Origin: Streptomyces sp. NBC_01298
GTDB taxonomy: Bacteria > Actinomycetota > Actinomycetes > Streptomycetales > Streptomycetaceae
Direction of reading: 5' to 3'
Assembly (NCBI RefSeq): GCF_035978755.1
Contig: NZ_CP108414.1
Coordinates: forward strand, 7,378,001 to 7,442,000
Length of the DNA stretch: 64,000 bases
How positions within the stretch are numbered: the stretch's first letter is position 1; the number at the start of each line of letters is the position of its first letter. The position numbers and the translations under genes were made by a program. Below the pieces are notes generated by a model. That model saw only the letters and a list, made by a program, of their open reading frames with translations, was not told the origin of the DNA and did not search any database. This document shows, piece after piece, positions 41,481 to 50,810 of this stretch.

Positions 41481-43874
41481 TCAGCAGGCGCCCTGGTCCT
41501 TCCAGACGCCCCACTCGCCCGTGGTGCCGGGCGTCTCGTTCTGCGTCCACCACTGGGCCTTCCAGTTGTGGCCCTGGTGCGAGACGACGCTGCCGCTGTT
41601 GTAGACCGTGCCCGCCACGTACGCGGGGTTGGTGCACGTGCCGCCCGGAGGAGTCGTGGGCGGGGTGGTCGGCGGCGTGGTCGGGGGAGTGGTCGGCGGA
41701 GTCGTCGGCGGGGTGGTGGGCGGCGTGGTCGGCGGGGTGGTGGGCGGCGTGGTGCTGCCCGGCTGGACCACCGTGGTGCCGCGCGCCAGGTCACCGGCGA
41801 GGGCGTACGTCGTGCCGGAGATGTTCACGGTCCAGTTGGAGGGCGTGGACACCGGCAGGTAGTAGTTGAAGGCCAGGTCGACCGAGGCGCCCGGGGCGAG
41901 CGTCTGCCACGCCGGGAGCTTCAGCGAGACCCGGTGGAAGTCGCCCTTCAGACCGCCGGCGTTGCCGCCGGTGTGGTCGCTCTTGATCACCTTGGTGCCG
42001 AAGCCCGACTGGTCGGAGGCGTTGGCCGGAGCCGCCGTCGAGTAGTCGAACTGGAACTCCGTGCCGCCCGGAAGCGTCGCGTTCGTGTTGTTGGTGATCT
42101 TGAGCTTCGGGGTGATCGGGTAGTTGGAGTCGCCGAGCTTGAACTCGTTGAACTCCGTCTTGATGTCCACGGCCTGCGTCGGCAGGGCGGTGTTGGACTT
42201 CTTGGCGCCGTACGGGGAGGCCGCCTTGAACTTGTCGTACATCACGGAGGTCAGCGTGTCGCCGATCTCGTACTGGCCCTTGGCGGCGTTCCAGCCGTAG
42301 TCGCCGGCCATCTCCCAGACCATGGTGCCGCCGATGCCGCGGTTGACCACGTAGTCGGCCTTGGCCGCCACCGACTGCTCGTCCTCCGTGGAGAGGAAGA
42401 CCTTCTTCTGCGCGTTCCACAGCCACGGGGCGACCAGGTTCGCGTCGTACTTGCGGACGTAGGTGCCGGTCAGCGTGGTGTTCGCGGGGAAGCCGTACTT
42501 GGTGACGTAGTCGCCGACGATGCCCTTTTCGAGGTTCTTGGCGTGCCACATCGGGTTGGAACCGGCCGGGGACTCGACCCCGTTGGTGTCCTTGTCGTGC
42601 CACAGGTTGTCGATGCCGACCGCGCCGTCACCGCACTTGGTCAGACCCGCGCCGGCCGGGCAGGTGGTCGCCGCCGCCTTGCCCCACAGGCCGTCGGTGC
42701 CGCCCTGGACGTTCTTGAAGCCGCGGGTGTAGTAGGGCAGGCCGATGTTGATGCGGCCGGCCGGCATGGAGCCGCGGAAGTAGTGGTAGGCCCAGTCGGT
42801 GTTGAGGTAGCCGATGCCGCCGTACTGGGAGCTGCCGTAGACGTTGGCGGCCGCCAGCTCGGCGTCCTTGCCGTCGTCGAAGAGCGAGGCGTTGGGGCCG
42901 ACGTACTCGTTCCAGGCGCCGTGCAGGTCGTAGGACATGATGTTGACGTAGTCCAGATACTTCTGCATCTGGAAGGTCTCCATGCCCCGCAGCAGGTAGC
43001 CGGAGGAGGGGGCGGCGACGGTCAGCAGGTAGTGCTTGCCGTCGGCGGCGCCGGCCCGGTCGAGCTTCTCGCGCAGGGACTTCATCAGGGCGTCGTAGCC
43101 CTGGACCAGCCCGGCCCGGCGGGCGTTGGACAGCTGCCAGTCGAGCGGGTTGCCCGCGTCCTTCATCGTGGTCGGGTACTCGTAGTCGATGTCGACGCCG
43201 TTGAACCCGTACTTGCGGATGAACTCGACCGAGGAGTCCGCGAAGGTGTTGATGCCGGCCTGGTTGACCGAGCCGTCGGCGTTGGTCGCCATCGAGTAGA
43301 AGCCGCCCGACGCGACGCGGTTGCCGTCGTCGCCGAAGTAGCCGCCGGTCTCCGCCCAGCCGCCGACCGAGATCAGCGTCTTGACGTTCGGGTTCTGCTT
43401 CTTGAATTTGTTCAGAAGGTTGAAATTGCCCTTGTAAGGGAGGGTGGGGTCCATCTCGGCACCCGCGACGCCCGGCCAGGTCATCCCGGTGGCGGAGTTG
43501 TTCGCGTTGTCCGCGCCGACCGAGATCTTGTTGCTGCCGTCGACGTGGGCGAAGGCGTAGTTCAGGTGGGTGACCTTGGACCACGGGATGTTGCTGGGCA
43601 GGTAGGCGGGGGTGCCGTCCTTGCCCGTGCGCCAGCCCGTGAAGTAGCCGATGACGCGGCGCTGGTGGTCGGCGCCCATCTTCTCGCGGCCCTCGGTGTC
43701 GTAGACCGAGCAGTACGGGACGTCCACGCCCGCGGTCTTGTACAGACCGTCGGGGCGACAGGACTCGTTGTCGGCGGCGTGCGAGACGCCCGCCGAGAGC
43801 CCGGCTACCAGCAGACCGGCGATTGCGGCGCCGGACGTCAGGAGCATGGCCCGCGTCTTGGTGGGGGACAGCAT
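41481..43874 (-). CDS. Secreted GH18 chitinase with C-terminal CBM5/12 domain
   Basis: 797 aa. A Sec signal peptide ends near GVSHA-AD (residue about 34). The GH18 barrel carries the catalytic DxxDxDxE motif as [14 protein letters not shown] and [13 protein letters not shown] are also present. A beta-sandwich domain (about 560-700) follows, then a linker of eight TTPP units. The last 50 residues form a CBM5/12 chitin-binding module ([13 protein letters not shown]). The enzyme should hydrolyse chitin outside the cell. AGGAGG precedes the ATG at 43874. The promoter has the chi direct repeats typical of chitin-induced Streptomyces genes. Confidence 0.93.
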   Translation of the reverse strand: MLSPTKTRAMLLTSGAAIAGLLVAGLSAGVSHAADNESCRPDGLYKTAGVDVPYCSVYDTEGREKMGADHQRRVIGYFTGWRTGKDGTPAYLPSNIPWSKVTHLNYAFAHVDGSNKISVGADNANNSATGMTWPGVAGAEMDPTLPYKGNFNLLNKFKKQNPNVKTLISVGGWAETGGYFGDDGNRVASGGFYSMATNADGSVNQAGINTFADSSVEFIRKYGFNGVDIDYEYPTTMKDAGNPLDWQLSNARRAGLVQGYDALMKSLREKLDRAGAADGKHYLLTVAAPSSGYLLRGMETFQMQKYLDYVNIMSYDLHGAWNEYVGPNASLFDDGKDAELAAANVYGSSQYGGIGYLNTDWAYHYFRGSMPAGRINIGLPYYTRGFKNVQGGTDGLWGKAAATTCPAGAGLTKCGDGAVGIDNLWHDKDTNGVESPAGSNPMWHAKNLEKGIVGDYVTKYGFPANTTLTGTYVRKYDANLVAPWLWNAQKKVFLSTEDEQSVAAKADYVVNRGIGGTMVWEMAGDYGWNAAKGQYEIGDTLTSVMYDKFKAASPYGAKKSNTALPTQAVDIKTEFNEFKLGDSNYPITPKLKITNNTNATLPGGTEFQFDYSTAAPANASDQSGFGTKVIKSDHTGGNAGGLKGDFHRVSLKLPAWQTLAPGASVDLAFNYYLPVSTPSNWTVNISGTTYALAGDLARGTTVVQPGSTTPPTTPPTTPPTTPPTTPPTTPPTTPPTTPPTTPPGGTCTNPAYVAGTVYNSGSVVSHQGHNWKAQWWTQNETPGTTGEWGVWKDQGAC
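41640..41745 (-). repeat. 12-nt repeat encoding the TTPP linker of the chitinase
   Basis: Eight to nine in-frame 12-nt units of the kind GTGGTCGGCGGA, with synonymous drift, encode the Thr/Pro linker between the chitinase middle domain and the CBM. Confidence 0.85.
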
Positions 43875-43986
43875 TGTGCCTCCTGGGGAGGGGAGGATGG
43901 CAGGACACAACAGGCTGAAACGTGGTGCGTGTTGGCCCGTGACGTGCGCACATCTGACGGGCTGTCTCCCGGGGAAGATGAAGGGA

Positions 43987-44029
43987 ACGTTAAGAGGACT
44001 AGACCAACCCGTCAATAGGTCTGGACCAA
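43987..44029 (-). promoter_or_regulatory. Chitinase promoter with chi-type direct repeats
   Basis: On the minus strand TTGACG (-35, 44015-44010), a 17-nt spacer and TAACGT (-10, 43992-43987) make a good promoter. Two 13-nt direct repeats overlap it: TTGGTCCAGACCT (44029-44017) and TTGGTCTAGTCCT (44007-43995), 22 nt apart. This is the direct-repeat pair known from Streptomyces chitinase promoters, linked to chitin induction and glucose repression. Confidence 0.85.
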
Positions 44030-44221
44030 AGTGCGCGATCCGGCAAGACCCGGAGCGGGTTCCGTCAAGGGGATCTCGCGCGCATGTGCGGGGGAGGGAT
44101 CGGCCGAACGGCGCAATCCGTGCCAGGGAGTGGCCGCATGTGTGACCCAGGCCACATTGACTCACCCGCATGGCCGCCGATCACCCGTGGCACACTGGCT
44201 TCAGTACCAGTAGCAGCGCAC

Positions 44222-44336
44222 TCCGGGGTCGGTGTAATTCCGAACCGGCGGTTATAGTCCGCGACCCGTCCGCAGCCAGCGGCCGGTTGACCAGGTGAAA
44301 TTCCTGGACCGACGGTTAAAGTCCGGATGGGAGGCA
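44222..44336 (+). ncRNA. FMN riboswitch (RFN element)
   Basis: The conserved RFN blocks occur in order: GGGGTCGGTGTAATTCCGAA, CCGGCGGTTATAGTCCGCGA, CAGCCAGCGGCCGGTTGACC, AGGTGAAATTCCTGGACCGA and CGGTTAAAGTCCGGATGGGA. It lies about 180 nt upstream of ribD at the head of the riboflavin operon. FMN binding should reduce expression of the whole operon. Confidence 0.93.
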
Positions 44337-44512
44337 GTGCGCGGCGGGCCAGTCACCGGTACGCCGCCGTCGGCGGTCCATCGGCACATCCCTCGGGACG
44401 TGCCGTCGAACGGATCGTTTTCCGGCCTCGGCGTCCCCGCGTGTGCTACCCGCTTCATCTGTCGTATCCCGACAGGCCCCGGAGTCCGTGCCCGATGAGG
44501 CAGGAGGACCCG

Positions 44513-45661
44513 GTGGCGAACCACGCCGCGCACGCAGCACCCGACGCGGGCACCCGCGCCATGCGCCGAGCCATCGAGCTCGCCGCCCGCGGACTCGGCT
44601 CCACCAGCCCCAACCCCGTCGTCGGCTGCGTCATCACCGATGCCTCGGGCGCCGTCGTCGGCGAAGGCTGGCACGAGCGGGCCGGCGGCCCGCACGCCGA
44701 GATCCACGCCCTGAACGCGGCAGGCCCGGCGGCCCGTGGCGGCACCGCCTACGTCACCCTCGAACCCTGCGACCACACCGGCCGTACGGGGCCCTGCGCA
44801 CAGGCCCTGATCGCCGCCGGGATCACCCGCGTGGTCTACGCGGTCTCCGACCCGAACCCGCAGGCCAGCGGCGGCGGAGCCACCCTGCGCGCCGCCGGGA
44901 TCGACACGGCGGCCGGGCTGCTCGCCGAGGAGGCCGAAGCGGGCAACGCCGCCTGGCTGACCTCCGTACGCCTGGGCCGCCCGTACATCCTGTGGAAGTA
45001 CGCCGCGACCCTCGACGGCCGCATCGCGGCCGCCGACGGCACCAGCCAGTGGATCAGCTCCCCCGAGTCCCGCGCCGACGTCCACCGGCTGCGCGCCGAG
45101 TCCGACGCCGTCGTCGTGGGCTCCGGCACCCTGCGCGCCGACGACCCGCACCTCGCGGTACGGGGGATCGACGGCTTCACCGCCGCCGACCAGCCCCTGC
45201 GCGTGGTCCTGGACACCCATGCCACCATCCGGCCCACCGCCCGGGTCCTGGACGAGGCCGCGCCCACCCTGATCGCCGTCGCCGAGGATGCCGACACCCG
45301 CCACCTCGCCGGAGTGGAGCTGGCCCGGCTCCCGTACGACAAGTACGGGATCTCCGTGGACGCCCTGCTGCGCGAGCTGTACGGGCGCGGCATCCGCTCC
45401 GTCCTCCTCGAGGGCGGGCCCACCCTGGCCGGCGCCTTCGTCGCCGCCGGGGCCGTCGACAAGGTCGTCGGCTACCTCGCCCCCGTACTCCTCGGCGCGG
45501 GCCCGCTCGCCCTCGCCGACGCCGGCATCGGCACCCTCGCCGACGCGCTCCGGCTCCGGATCACCGAAACCGTCCGCGTCGGCACGGACATCCGCGTCAC
45601 CGCCGTCCCCGCGTCGGCCCCGTCCGCCCCCACCGTCCTCACAGCCCTCAAGGAGCACTGA
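44513..45661 (+). CDS. ribD: Bifunctional pyrimidine deaminase/reductase RibD
   Basis: 382 aa from GTG 44513, chosen for the AGGAGG five bases upstream; ATG 44495 in frame is the alternative. The deaminase domain (about 15-150) has the zinc motif GGPHAEIHAL and EPCDHTGRTGPC. The reductase domain (about 155-380) has YILWKYAATLDGRIAA and RSVLLEGGPTLAGAF. It deaminates and then reduces the pyrimidine produced by GTP cyclohydrolase II. It is the first gene behind the FMN riboswitch. The stop is directly followed by the ribE start. Confidence 0.93.
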   Translation: MANHAAHAAPDAGTRAMRRAIELAARGLGSTSPNPVVGCVITDASGAVVGEGWHERAGGPHAEIHALNAAGPAARGGTAYVTLEPCDHTGRTGPCAQALIAAGITRVVYAVSDPNPQASGGGATLRAAGIDTAAGLLAEEAEAGNAAWLTSVRLGRPYILWKYAATLDGRIAAADGTSQWISSPESRADVHRLRAESDAVVVGSGTLRADDPHLAVRGIDGFTAADQPLRVVLDTHATIRPTARVLDEAAPTLIAVAEDADTRHLAGVELARLPYDKYGISVDALLRELYGRGIRSVLLEGGPTLAGAFVAAGAVDKVVGYLAPVLLGAGPLALADAGIGTLADALRLRITETVRVGTDIRVTAVPASAPSAPTVLTALKEH

Positions 45662-46300
45662 GTGTTCACCGGAATCGTCGAAGAACTGGGCGAGGTCGTC
45701 GCCGTCGAGGAGCTCGCCGAAGCCTCCCGCTTCCGCCTGCGCGGCCCGGTCGTCACCGAGGACGCCAAGCACGGGGACTCCATCGCCGTGAACGGCGTCT
45801 GCCTGACGGTCGTGGAGACCGGTGACGGCGAGTTCACCGCCGACGTCATGCAGGAGACCCTGAACCGCTCCAGCCTCGGCGCCCTCACCCACGGCTCCCG
45901 GGTCAACCTGGAGCGCCCGATGGCGCTCGGCGGACGGCTCGGCGGCCACCTGGTGCAGGGGCACGTGGACGGAACCGGCGAGATCCTCGACCGGACCCCC
46001 TCCGAGCACTGGGAGATCGTCAAGGTCGCCCTCCCGGAGAACCTCTCCCGCTACGTGGTCGAGAAGGGCTCCATCACGGTCGACGGCGTGAGCCTCACCG
46101 TGGTCGAGGCCGCCGCCGACTGGTTCACCATCAGCCTCATCCCCACCACCCTCGCGCTGACCACCCTGGGCATCAAGAAGCCCGGCGACCCGGTCAACCT
46201 CGAGGTCGACGTCCTGGCCAAGTACGTGGAGCGACTGCTCGCCGCCGGCGTCACCCCTCTGGCCTCAGACGTGCCGCACCGGACGGGGGAGTCGCAGTGA
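45662..46300 (+). CDS. ribE: Riboflavin synthase (alpha subunit)
   Basis: 212 aa, two homologous beta-barrel halves. It starts MFTGIVEELGEV (GTG) and has VNGVCLTVVE in the first half and VDGVSLTVVE in the second, the lumazine-binding motifs. It dismutates two 6,7-dimethyl-8-ribityllumazine molecules to riboflavin. The GTG lies directly after the ribD stop and its own stop overlaps ribM by 4 nt. Confidence 0.95.
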   Translation: MFTGIVEELGEVVAVEELAEASRFRLRGPVVTEDAKHGDSIAVNGVCLTVVETGDGEFTADVMQETLNRSSLGALTHGSRVNLERPMALGGRLGGHLVQGHVDGTGEILDRTPSEHWEIVKVALPENLSRYVVEKGSITVDGVSLTVVEAAADWFTISLIPTTLALTTLGIKKPGDPVNLEVDVLAKYVERLLAAGVTPLASDVPHRTGESQ

Positions 46301-46953
46301 GCGCCCTGACCTGGATCAACAGCGATGCCTTCGTGGCCTTCGGCAAGGGCATCAAGTGGAGCGACATGGTCGGCAACACGATGGGCCTGATCGCCCTCGC
46401 GCTCGGCTGGCGCCGTTCCATATGGACCTGGCCCGCCCAGCTGTTGTCCGGCGCCATCCTCTTCACCACGTTCGCCTTCGGCGGTATGAGCGGCATGGCC
46501 GGCAAGCAGGCCGTGGTGATCATCGTGGCCGTGTGGGGCTGGGCCATGTGGAACCGCGGTCGCCAGAAGGCTCAGGACGGCACGCTCGCCGTTCGGTTCG
46601 CCACCTGGCGTGAGCGCGGCTTCCTCCTCGGCGCCGCGGCCCTCGGCACCCTGGCCGTCGGCGGCCTGTTCACCGTGTTTCCGAATCTCTCCTGGGCCCC
46701 GTGGCCCGACGCGTACATCTTCGTCGGCACCCTCGTGGCCATGTACGCCCAGGCCAAGGGCATGGTCGAGTTCTGGTTTGCCTGGCTCCTGGTGGACGTC
46801 GTGGGCGTCCCCCTTGCCTTCTCCACCGGCTATGCCTTCTCCGGCCTCGTCTACGTCGTGTACTTCGCCCTCGTCGTCTGGGGCGCCTACGACTGGTACC
46901 AGCGCTCGCGCACCACCACCACCGCCCCGGCTCTGGAAGGAGCAACGGCATGA
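46297..46953 (+). CDS. ribM: PnuC-family riboflavin transporter RibM
   Basis: 218 aa with about six hydrophobic helices and the PnuC-family pattern: [26 protein letters not shown] at the N-terminus and [17 protein letters not shown] then [18 protein letters not shown] near the end. In actinobacterial rib operons this gene is the riboflavin facilitator RibM (PnuX) rather than a nicotinamide transporter. It overlaps ribE and ribBA by 4 nt on each side. Riboflavin as cargo is inferred from position and family. Confidence 0.88.
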   Translation: MSALTWINSDAFVAFGKGIKWSDMVGNTMGLIALALGWRRSIWTWPAQLLSGAILFTTFAFGGMSGMAGKQAVVIIVAVWGWAMWNRGRQKAQDGTLAVRFATWRERGFLLGAAALGTLAVGGLFTVFPNLSWAPWPDAYIFVGTLVAMYAQAKGMVEFWFAWLLVDVVGVPLAFSTGYAFSGLVYVVYFALVVWGAYDWYQRSRTTTTAPALEGATA

Positions 46954-48257
46954 CCCCCTCGAACCCGAACCCCGTCCTGAAGCCCGTGCCCGACGTCGAG
47001 CTGGAGACGTTCCGGCTCGACCCCGTCGAGCAGGCCATCCGCGACATCGCGGCCGGCCGTCCGGTGGTCGTCGTCGACGACGAGGACCGCGAGAACGAGG
47101 GCGACCTCGTCATCGCGGCCGAGAAGGCCACCCCCGAGATCATCGCGTTCATGATGAGCGAGTGCCGCGGCCTGATCTGCGCCCCGCTGGAGGGCGACGA
47201 GCTGGAGCGGCTCGAACTCCCGCAGATGGTCCAGCACAACACCGAGTCGATGCAGACCGCCTTCACCGTCTCCGTCGACGCGAGCGGCGCCCACGGCGTC
47301 ACCACCGGCATCTCGGCCGCCGACCGCGCCACCACCCTGCGGCTGCTGGCCGACGGGGTCTCGGGTCCGGGCGACTTCGTGCGCCCCGGGCACGTGTTCC
47401 CGCTGCGCGCCAAGCCCGGCGGCGTACTCGTCCGCAACGGCCACACCGAGGCCGCCGTCGACCTCGCCCGCCTCGCGGGCCTGCGCCCGGCCGGGGCCAT
47501 CGTGGAGATCGCCGGCGAGGACGGGGTGATGCTGCGGCTGCCCGAGCTGATCCCCTTCGCCCGCAAGCACGGCCTGACGATCATCTCCATCGAGGACCTG
47601 ATCGCCTACCGCCGCTCCGCCGAGCCGACCGTGCGCCGCGAGGCCAAGGTCAGCCTGCCGACCTCCTTCGGCCACTTCACGGCGTACGGGTTCCGCTCCA
47701 CCGTCGACGGCGTCGAGCACGTCGCCCTCGTCCACGGCGAGATCGGCGACGGCGAGGACGTCCTGGTCCGCATGCACTCCGAGTGCCTGACCGGGGACAT
47801 CTTCCAGTCGCAGCGCTGCGACTGCGGCCCCCAGCTGCACACCGCCATGGAGCGGGTCCAGGCGGCCGGCCGCGGTGTGATCGTGTACCTGCGCGGCCAC
47901 GAGGGCCGGGGCATCGGCCTGCTGTCCAAGCTGCGCGCGTACGAGCTCCAGGAGCGCGGCCGCGACACCCTCGACGCCAACCTGGAGCTGGGCCTGCCGG
48001 CCGACGCCCGCGACTACGGCGCCGGCGCGCAGATGCTCGCCGACCTCGGCGTCCACAGCGTCCGGCTGCTGACCAACAACCCCGAGAAGTCGGCGGCCCT
48101 CATCAGCCACGGCATCAAGGTTTCCGACCGGGAGCCGATGCCCATGGAGGCGGGCGAGCACAACCTGCGCTACCTGCGCACCAAGCGGGACCGGATGGGG
48201 CACGACCTGCCCTGGCTGGACGGGGCCGTGACCACGTCGGCCTGCGGCAACCAGTAA
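46950..48257 (+). CDS. ribBA: Bifunctional DHBP synthase / GTP cyclohydrolase II
   Basis: 435 aa. The N-terminal 3,4-dihydroxy-2-butanone 4-phosphate synthase (about 20-225) has [19 protein letters not shown] and [15 protein letters not shown]. The C-terminal GTP cyclohydrolase II (about 230-425) has the zinc Cys set [17 protein letters not shown] and [10 protein letters not shown]. The Tyr in KLRAYELQ that marks the classical product type is present, unlike the Met-bearing Streptomyces paralogues described to stop at a formyl intermediate. It overlaps ribM by 4 nt; ribH follows after 56 nt. Confidence 0.95.
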   Translation: MTPSNPNPVLKPVPDVELETFRLDPVEQAIRDIAAGRPVVVVDDEDRENEGDLVIAAEKATPEIIAFMMSECRGLICAPLEGDELERLELPQMVQHNTESMQTAFTVSVDASGAHGVTTGISAADRATTLRLLADGVSGPGDFVRPGHVFPLRAKPGGVLVRNGHTEAAVDLARLAGLRPAGAIVEIAGEDGVMLRLPELIPFARKHGLTIISIEDLIAYRRSAEPTVRREAKVSLPTSFGHFTAYGFRSTVDGVEHVALVHGEIGDGEDVLVRMHSECLTGDIFQSQRCDCGPQLHTAMERVQAAGRGVIVYLRGHEGRGIGLLSKLRAYELQERGRDTLDANLELGLPADARDYGAGAQMLADLGVHSVRLLTNNPEKSAALISHGIKVSDREPMPMEAGEHNLRYLRTKRDRMGHDLPWLDGAVTTSACGNQ

Positions 48258-48313
48258 CAGCAACACCCCCGAATTCTCAGAACACCACACGAATCGCAAC
48301 GAGGAGCAGAGCT

Positions 48314-48802
48314 GTGAGCGGCAAGGGCGCACCCGAACTGAGCGTGAAGAACTGCGGAGACCTGCGCGTCGCCGTGATCGCGGCCCAGTGGCACGAGAAG
48401 GTCATGGACGGCCTGGTGGACGGCGCCCTGCGGGCCCTGCACGAGCTGGGGATCGACGAGCCCACCGTGCTGCGCGTCCCGGGCAGCTTCGAGCTCCCGG
48501 TCGTGGCGAAGGTACTGGCCGGTCGCGGTTACGATGCCATCGTCGCCCTCGGCGTGGTCATCCGCGGCGGCACCCCGCACTTCGACTACGTCTGCCAGGG
48601 CGTCACCCAGGGCCTGGTACAGGTGTCGATCGACACCGGAGTCCCCGTCGGCTTCGGCGTACTGACCTGCGACAACGACGAGCAGGCGCTGGACCGCGCC
48701 GGACTCGAGGGGTCGAACGAGGACAAGGGACACGAAGCGGTCACCGCCGCCGTCTCCACCGCCATGACCCTGCGGACCGTCAGCGAACCCTGGCGCCAGT
48801 AG
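48314..48802 (+). CDS. ribH: 6,7-dimethyl-8-ribityllumazine synthase
   Basis: 162 aa. The lumazine synthase motifs are [50 protein letters not shown] and [16 protein letters not shown]. The His in TPHFDYV is the expected catalytic residue. It joins the RibD product with dihydroxybutanone phosphate and should assemble a pentamer or 60-mer shell. The GTG start has GAGGAG upstream. It is the last rib gene of the operon, 32 nt before hisE. Confidence 0.95.
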   Translation: MSGKGAPELSVKNCGDLRVAVIAAQWHEKVMDGLVDGALRALHELGIDEPTVLRVPGSFELPVVAKVLAGRGYDAIVALGVVIRGGTPHFDYVCQGVTQGLVQVSIDTGVPVGFGVLTCDNDEQALDRAGLEGSNEDKGHEAVTAAVSTAMTLRTVSEPWRQ

Positions 48803-48834
48803 GCGACCGCGGACCCCGTATTCTGAGGACCATC

Positions 48835-49113
48835 ATGGCGAACAAAACCCCCAAGAGCTTCGAAGAGCTCTTCACCGAGCTCCAGCTCAAGGCCAACGGT
48901 GACCCGAGCACCTCCCGTACCGCAGAGCTGGTCGGCAAGGGTGTCCATGCCATCGGCAAGAAGGTCGTCGAGGAGGCCGCCGAAGTCTGGATGGCCGCCG
49001 AGTACGAGGGCAAGGAAGCCGCCGCCGAGGAGATCTCCCAGCTGCTCTACCACGTCCAGGTGATGATGGTGGCGCGCGGGATCTCCCTCGAAGACGTCTA
49101 CGCGCACCTCTAG
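48835..49113 (+). CDS. hisE: Phosphoribosyl-ATP diphosphatase
   Basis: 92 aa, an all-helical MazG-like fold. The metal-binding helices are [18 protein letters not shown] and [17 protein letters not shown]. It catalyses the second step of histidine synthesis. It follows ribH directly in the same direction, 32 nt away, and hisG comes 122 nt later, so the rib and his genes are adjacent and probably partly cotranscribed. Confidence 0.93.
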   Translation: MANKTPKSFEELFTELQLKANGDPSTSRTAELVGKGVHAIGKKVVEEAAEVWMAAEYEGKEAAAEEISQLLYHVQVMMVARGISLEDVYAHL

Positions 49114-49235
49114 GCCGCACCAGTTCTCAGGCCGCGGCAGTTCCGCGCGAGCCCCGGCCCACCGTGCCGGGGCGTCCGCGCGTCCGTACCCGTACCAGCA
49201 CACCCTTTCGCACCTACGCACCAAAGGAAGCCCCC

Positions 49236-50084
49236 ATGCTGCGCATCGCCGTCCCCAACAAGGGTTCACTCTCCGGACCGGCGTCGGCGATGCTCCATGA
49301 GGCCGGCTACCGGATGCGCAAGGAGTCCAAGGAGCTCGTGGTCGTCGACCCCGAGAACGAGGTGGAGTTCTTCTACCTCCGCCCCAAGGACATCGCGATC
49401 TACGTGTCCTCCGGCAAGCTCGACATCGGCATCACCGGCCGCGACCTGCTGCTCGACTCCGGCGCCAGCGCCGAGGAGATCCTGCCGCTGAACTTCGGCC
49501 GCTCCACCTTCCGCTACGCCACCATCCCCGGCACCGCGAAGGGCCCCGAGGACTTCCACGGGATGACCATCGCGACCTCGTACGAGGGAATCGTCGCGAA
49601 GCACCTCGCCGACCAGGGCATCGAGGCCTCCGTCGTCCACCTCGACGGCGCGGTCGAGACCGCCATCCAGCTCGGCGTCGCCCAGATCATCGCCGACGTC
49701 GTCGAGACCGGCACCAGCCTGCGCAACGCCGGACTGGAGGTCATCGGCGAGCCGATCATGACCTCCGAGGCCGTCGTCATCCGCGGCAACGGCACCGACC
49801 CGGAGGACCCCCGGGCCCAGCAGTTCCTGCGCCGTCTCCAGGGCGTCCTGGTCGCCCGCAGCTACGTGATGATGGACTACGACTGCCGCGCCGAGCACCT
49901 GGAGCGCGCGGTCGCCCTCACCCCGGGCCTGGAGTCGCCGACCGTCTCCCCGCTGCACAACGAGGGCTGGGTCGCCGTCCGCGCCATGGTCCCCGCCAAG
50001 GAGGCCCAGCGGATCATGGACGACCTGTACGAGCTCGGCGCCCGCGCGATCCTCACCACCTCGATCCACGCCTGCCGCCTCTGA
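49236..50084 (+). CDS. hisG: ATP phosphoribosyltransferase, long form
   Basis: 282 aa from ATG 49236 with AAAGGAAG upstream. The catalytic part has the N-terminal LRIAVPNKGSLSGP, DIGITGRDLLLDSGA and the PRPP loop IADVVETGTSLRNAGL. The last 75 residues are the ACT-like regulatory domain of the long, hexameric HisG, which allows histidine feedback inhibition. The first enzyme of histidine synthesis therefore sits after hisE in this order. Confidence 0.95.
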   Translation: MLRIAVPNKGSLSGPASAMLHEAGYRMRKESKELVVVDPENEVEFFYLRPKDIAIYVSSGKLDIGITGRDLLLDSGASAEEILPLNFGRSTFRYATIPGTAKGPEDFHGMTIATSYEGIVAKHLADQGIEASVVHLDGAVETAIQLGVAQIIADVVETGTSLRNAGLEVIGEPIMTSEAVVIRGNGTDPEDPRAQQFLRRLQGVLVARSYVMMDYDCRAEHLERAVALTPGLESPTVSPLHNEGWVAVRAMVPAKEAQRIMDDLYELGARAILTTSIHACRL

Positions 50085-50142
50085 CGGCACGCCCGGTTTC
50101 CCCGATCCGCCACCCGGCACCACCCGAAGGCACCTGACGCAC

Positions 50143-50607
50143 ATGGCCGACGCCACCGCCCAGTCCGCACCGCCCGCCCTGCCGGTCACCTTCCGGCCGA
50201 CCCGCACGCGGGCCGTCCTGCTGGGCGTGGGCGCCGCCATGTTCGTCACGATCTCGGCGATCGCGCTGATCCTCGAAACCCTGCACCCCGGTGAGCGGAT
50301 CGCCTTCGTCTTCACCGCGGCCCTGCTCTCCTGCGTCCTCGTCCTGCTCAGCCGCCCCAAGGTGGTCGCCGACGAGACCGGGGTCACGGTCGTCAACCTC
50401 ACCACCACCCGCCGCCTGGAGTGGGCGCAGATCCTGCGCGTCAACCTCCGCCCCGGCGACGCGTGGGTGTTCCTCGACCTGAACGACGGCACCAGCCTGC
50501 CCGCCCTCGGCATCCAGCCGGGGGTCGCCAAGGCCCAGGCGATCGCCGACGCCCGCGCCCTGCGCGCCCTGGCCGAAGCCCACGGAACCGGCTCCAAGAA
50601 CGGCTGA
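50143..50607 (+). CDS. Small membrane protein with a PH-like domain
   Basis: 154 aa. Two membrane helices (about residues 24-44 and 52-70) are followed by a short bacterial PH-like domain (ADETGVTVVNLTTTRRLEWAQI and LDLNDGTSLPALGIQ). Proteins of this design are commonly annotated as PH-domain proteins in actinobacteria and lack a known function. It lies 58 nt after hisG on the same strand and may be the end of that operon. Confidence 0.78.
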   Translation: MADATAQSAPPALPVTFRPTRTRAVLLGVGAAMFVTISAIALILETLHPGERIAFVFTAALLSCVLVLLSRPKVVADETGVTVVNLTTTRRLEWAQILRVNLRPGDAWVFLDLNDGTSLPALGIQPGVAKAQAIADARALRALAEAHGTGSKNG

Positions 50608-50635
50608 GCCCGGCCGACCTCGTCGCTGCGTCCCA

Positions 50636-50663
50636 TTGCGGCGGCGGTCCCAATGACTAACCT
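50636..50663 (+). promoter_or_regulatory. Probable promoter of the CNNM/CorC operon
   Basis: TTGCGG (50636-50641), a 16-nt spacer and TAACCT (50658-50663). Transcription would begin near 50670, at the foot of the first leader hairpin. Confidence 0.45.
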
Positions 50664-50664
50664 G

Positions 50665-50810
50665 GTGGGCGGGGCGCGCACACGCGTGCCCTCCCACACG
50701 CCCCGGGACCCCGTGGCCCGTGGGCACCATCGACCTGAGGAGTGACTCCCTCCAGCAATGGACGGATCGTCCGGTAGTACACGCGCCGCCCTCCCTCCGG
50801 AGGCGGCGGC
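50665..50810 (+). ncRNA. Structured 5' leader of the CNNM/CorC operon, candidate cis-regulatory RNA
   Basis: About 140 nt with several stems. GTGGG-C-GGGGCGCGC (50665-50679) pairs with GCGTGCCCTCCCAC (50684-50697), with one bulged C. Small hairpins GGAG-TGA-CTCC and CGGA-TCG-TCCG follow. Finally GCCGCC-C-TCC (50785-50794) pairs with GGAGGCGGC (50799-50807), burying the GGAGG ribosome site just before the ATG. I do not recognise a known riboswitch class. Confidence 0.5.

Noticed and set aside
41640..41745. CRISPR-like regular repeats
   Set aside because: The 12-nt units are in-frame coding repeats for the TTPP linker, with no spacers.
41409..44018. An 869-codon open frame on the plus strand
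   Set aside because: Antisense to the chitinase, whose signal peptide, catalytic motif and CBM are unambiguous. The plus frame is a low-complexity Val/Gly/Arg shadow.
44222..44336. A coding region at the 5' end of ribD (frame open from 44327)
   Set aside because: The region is the FMN riboswitch and the frame only becomes RibD-like after 44513.
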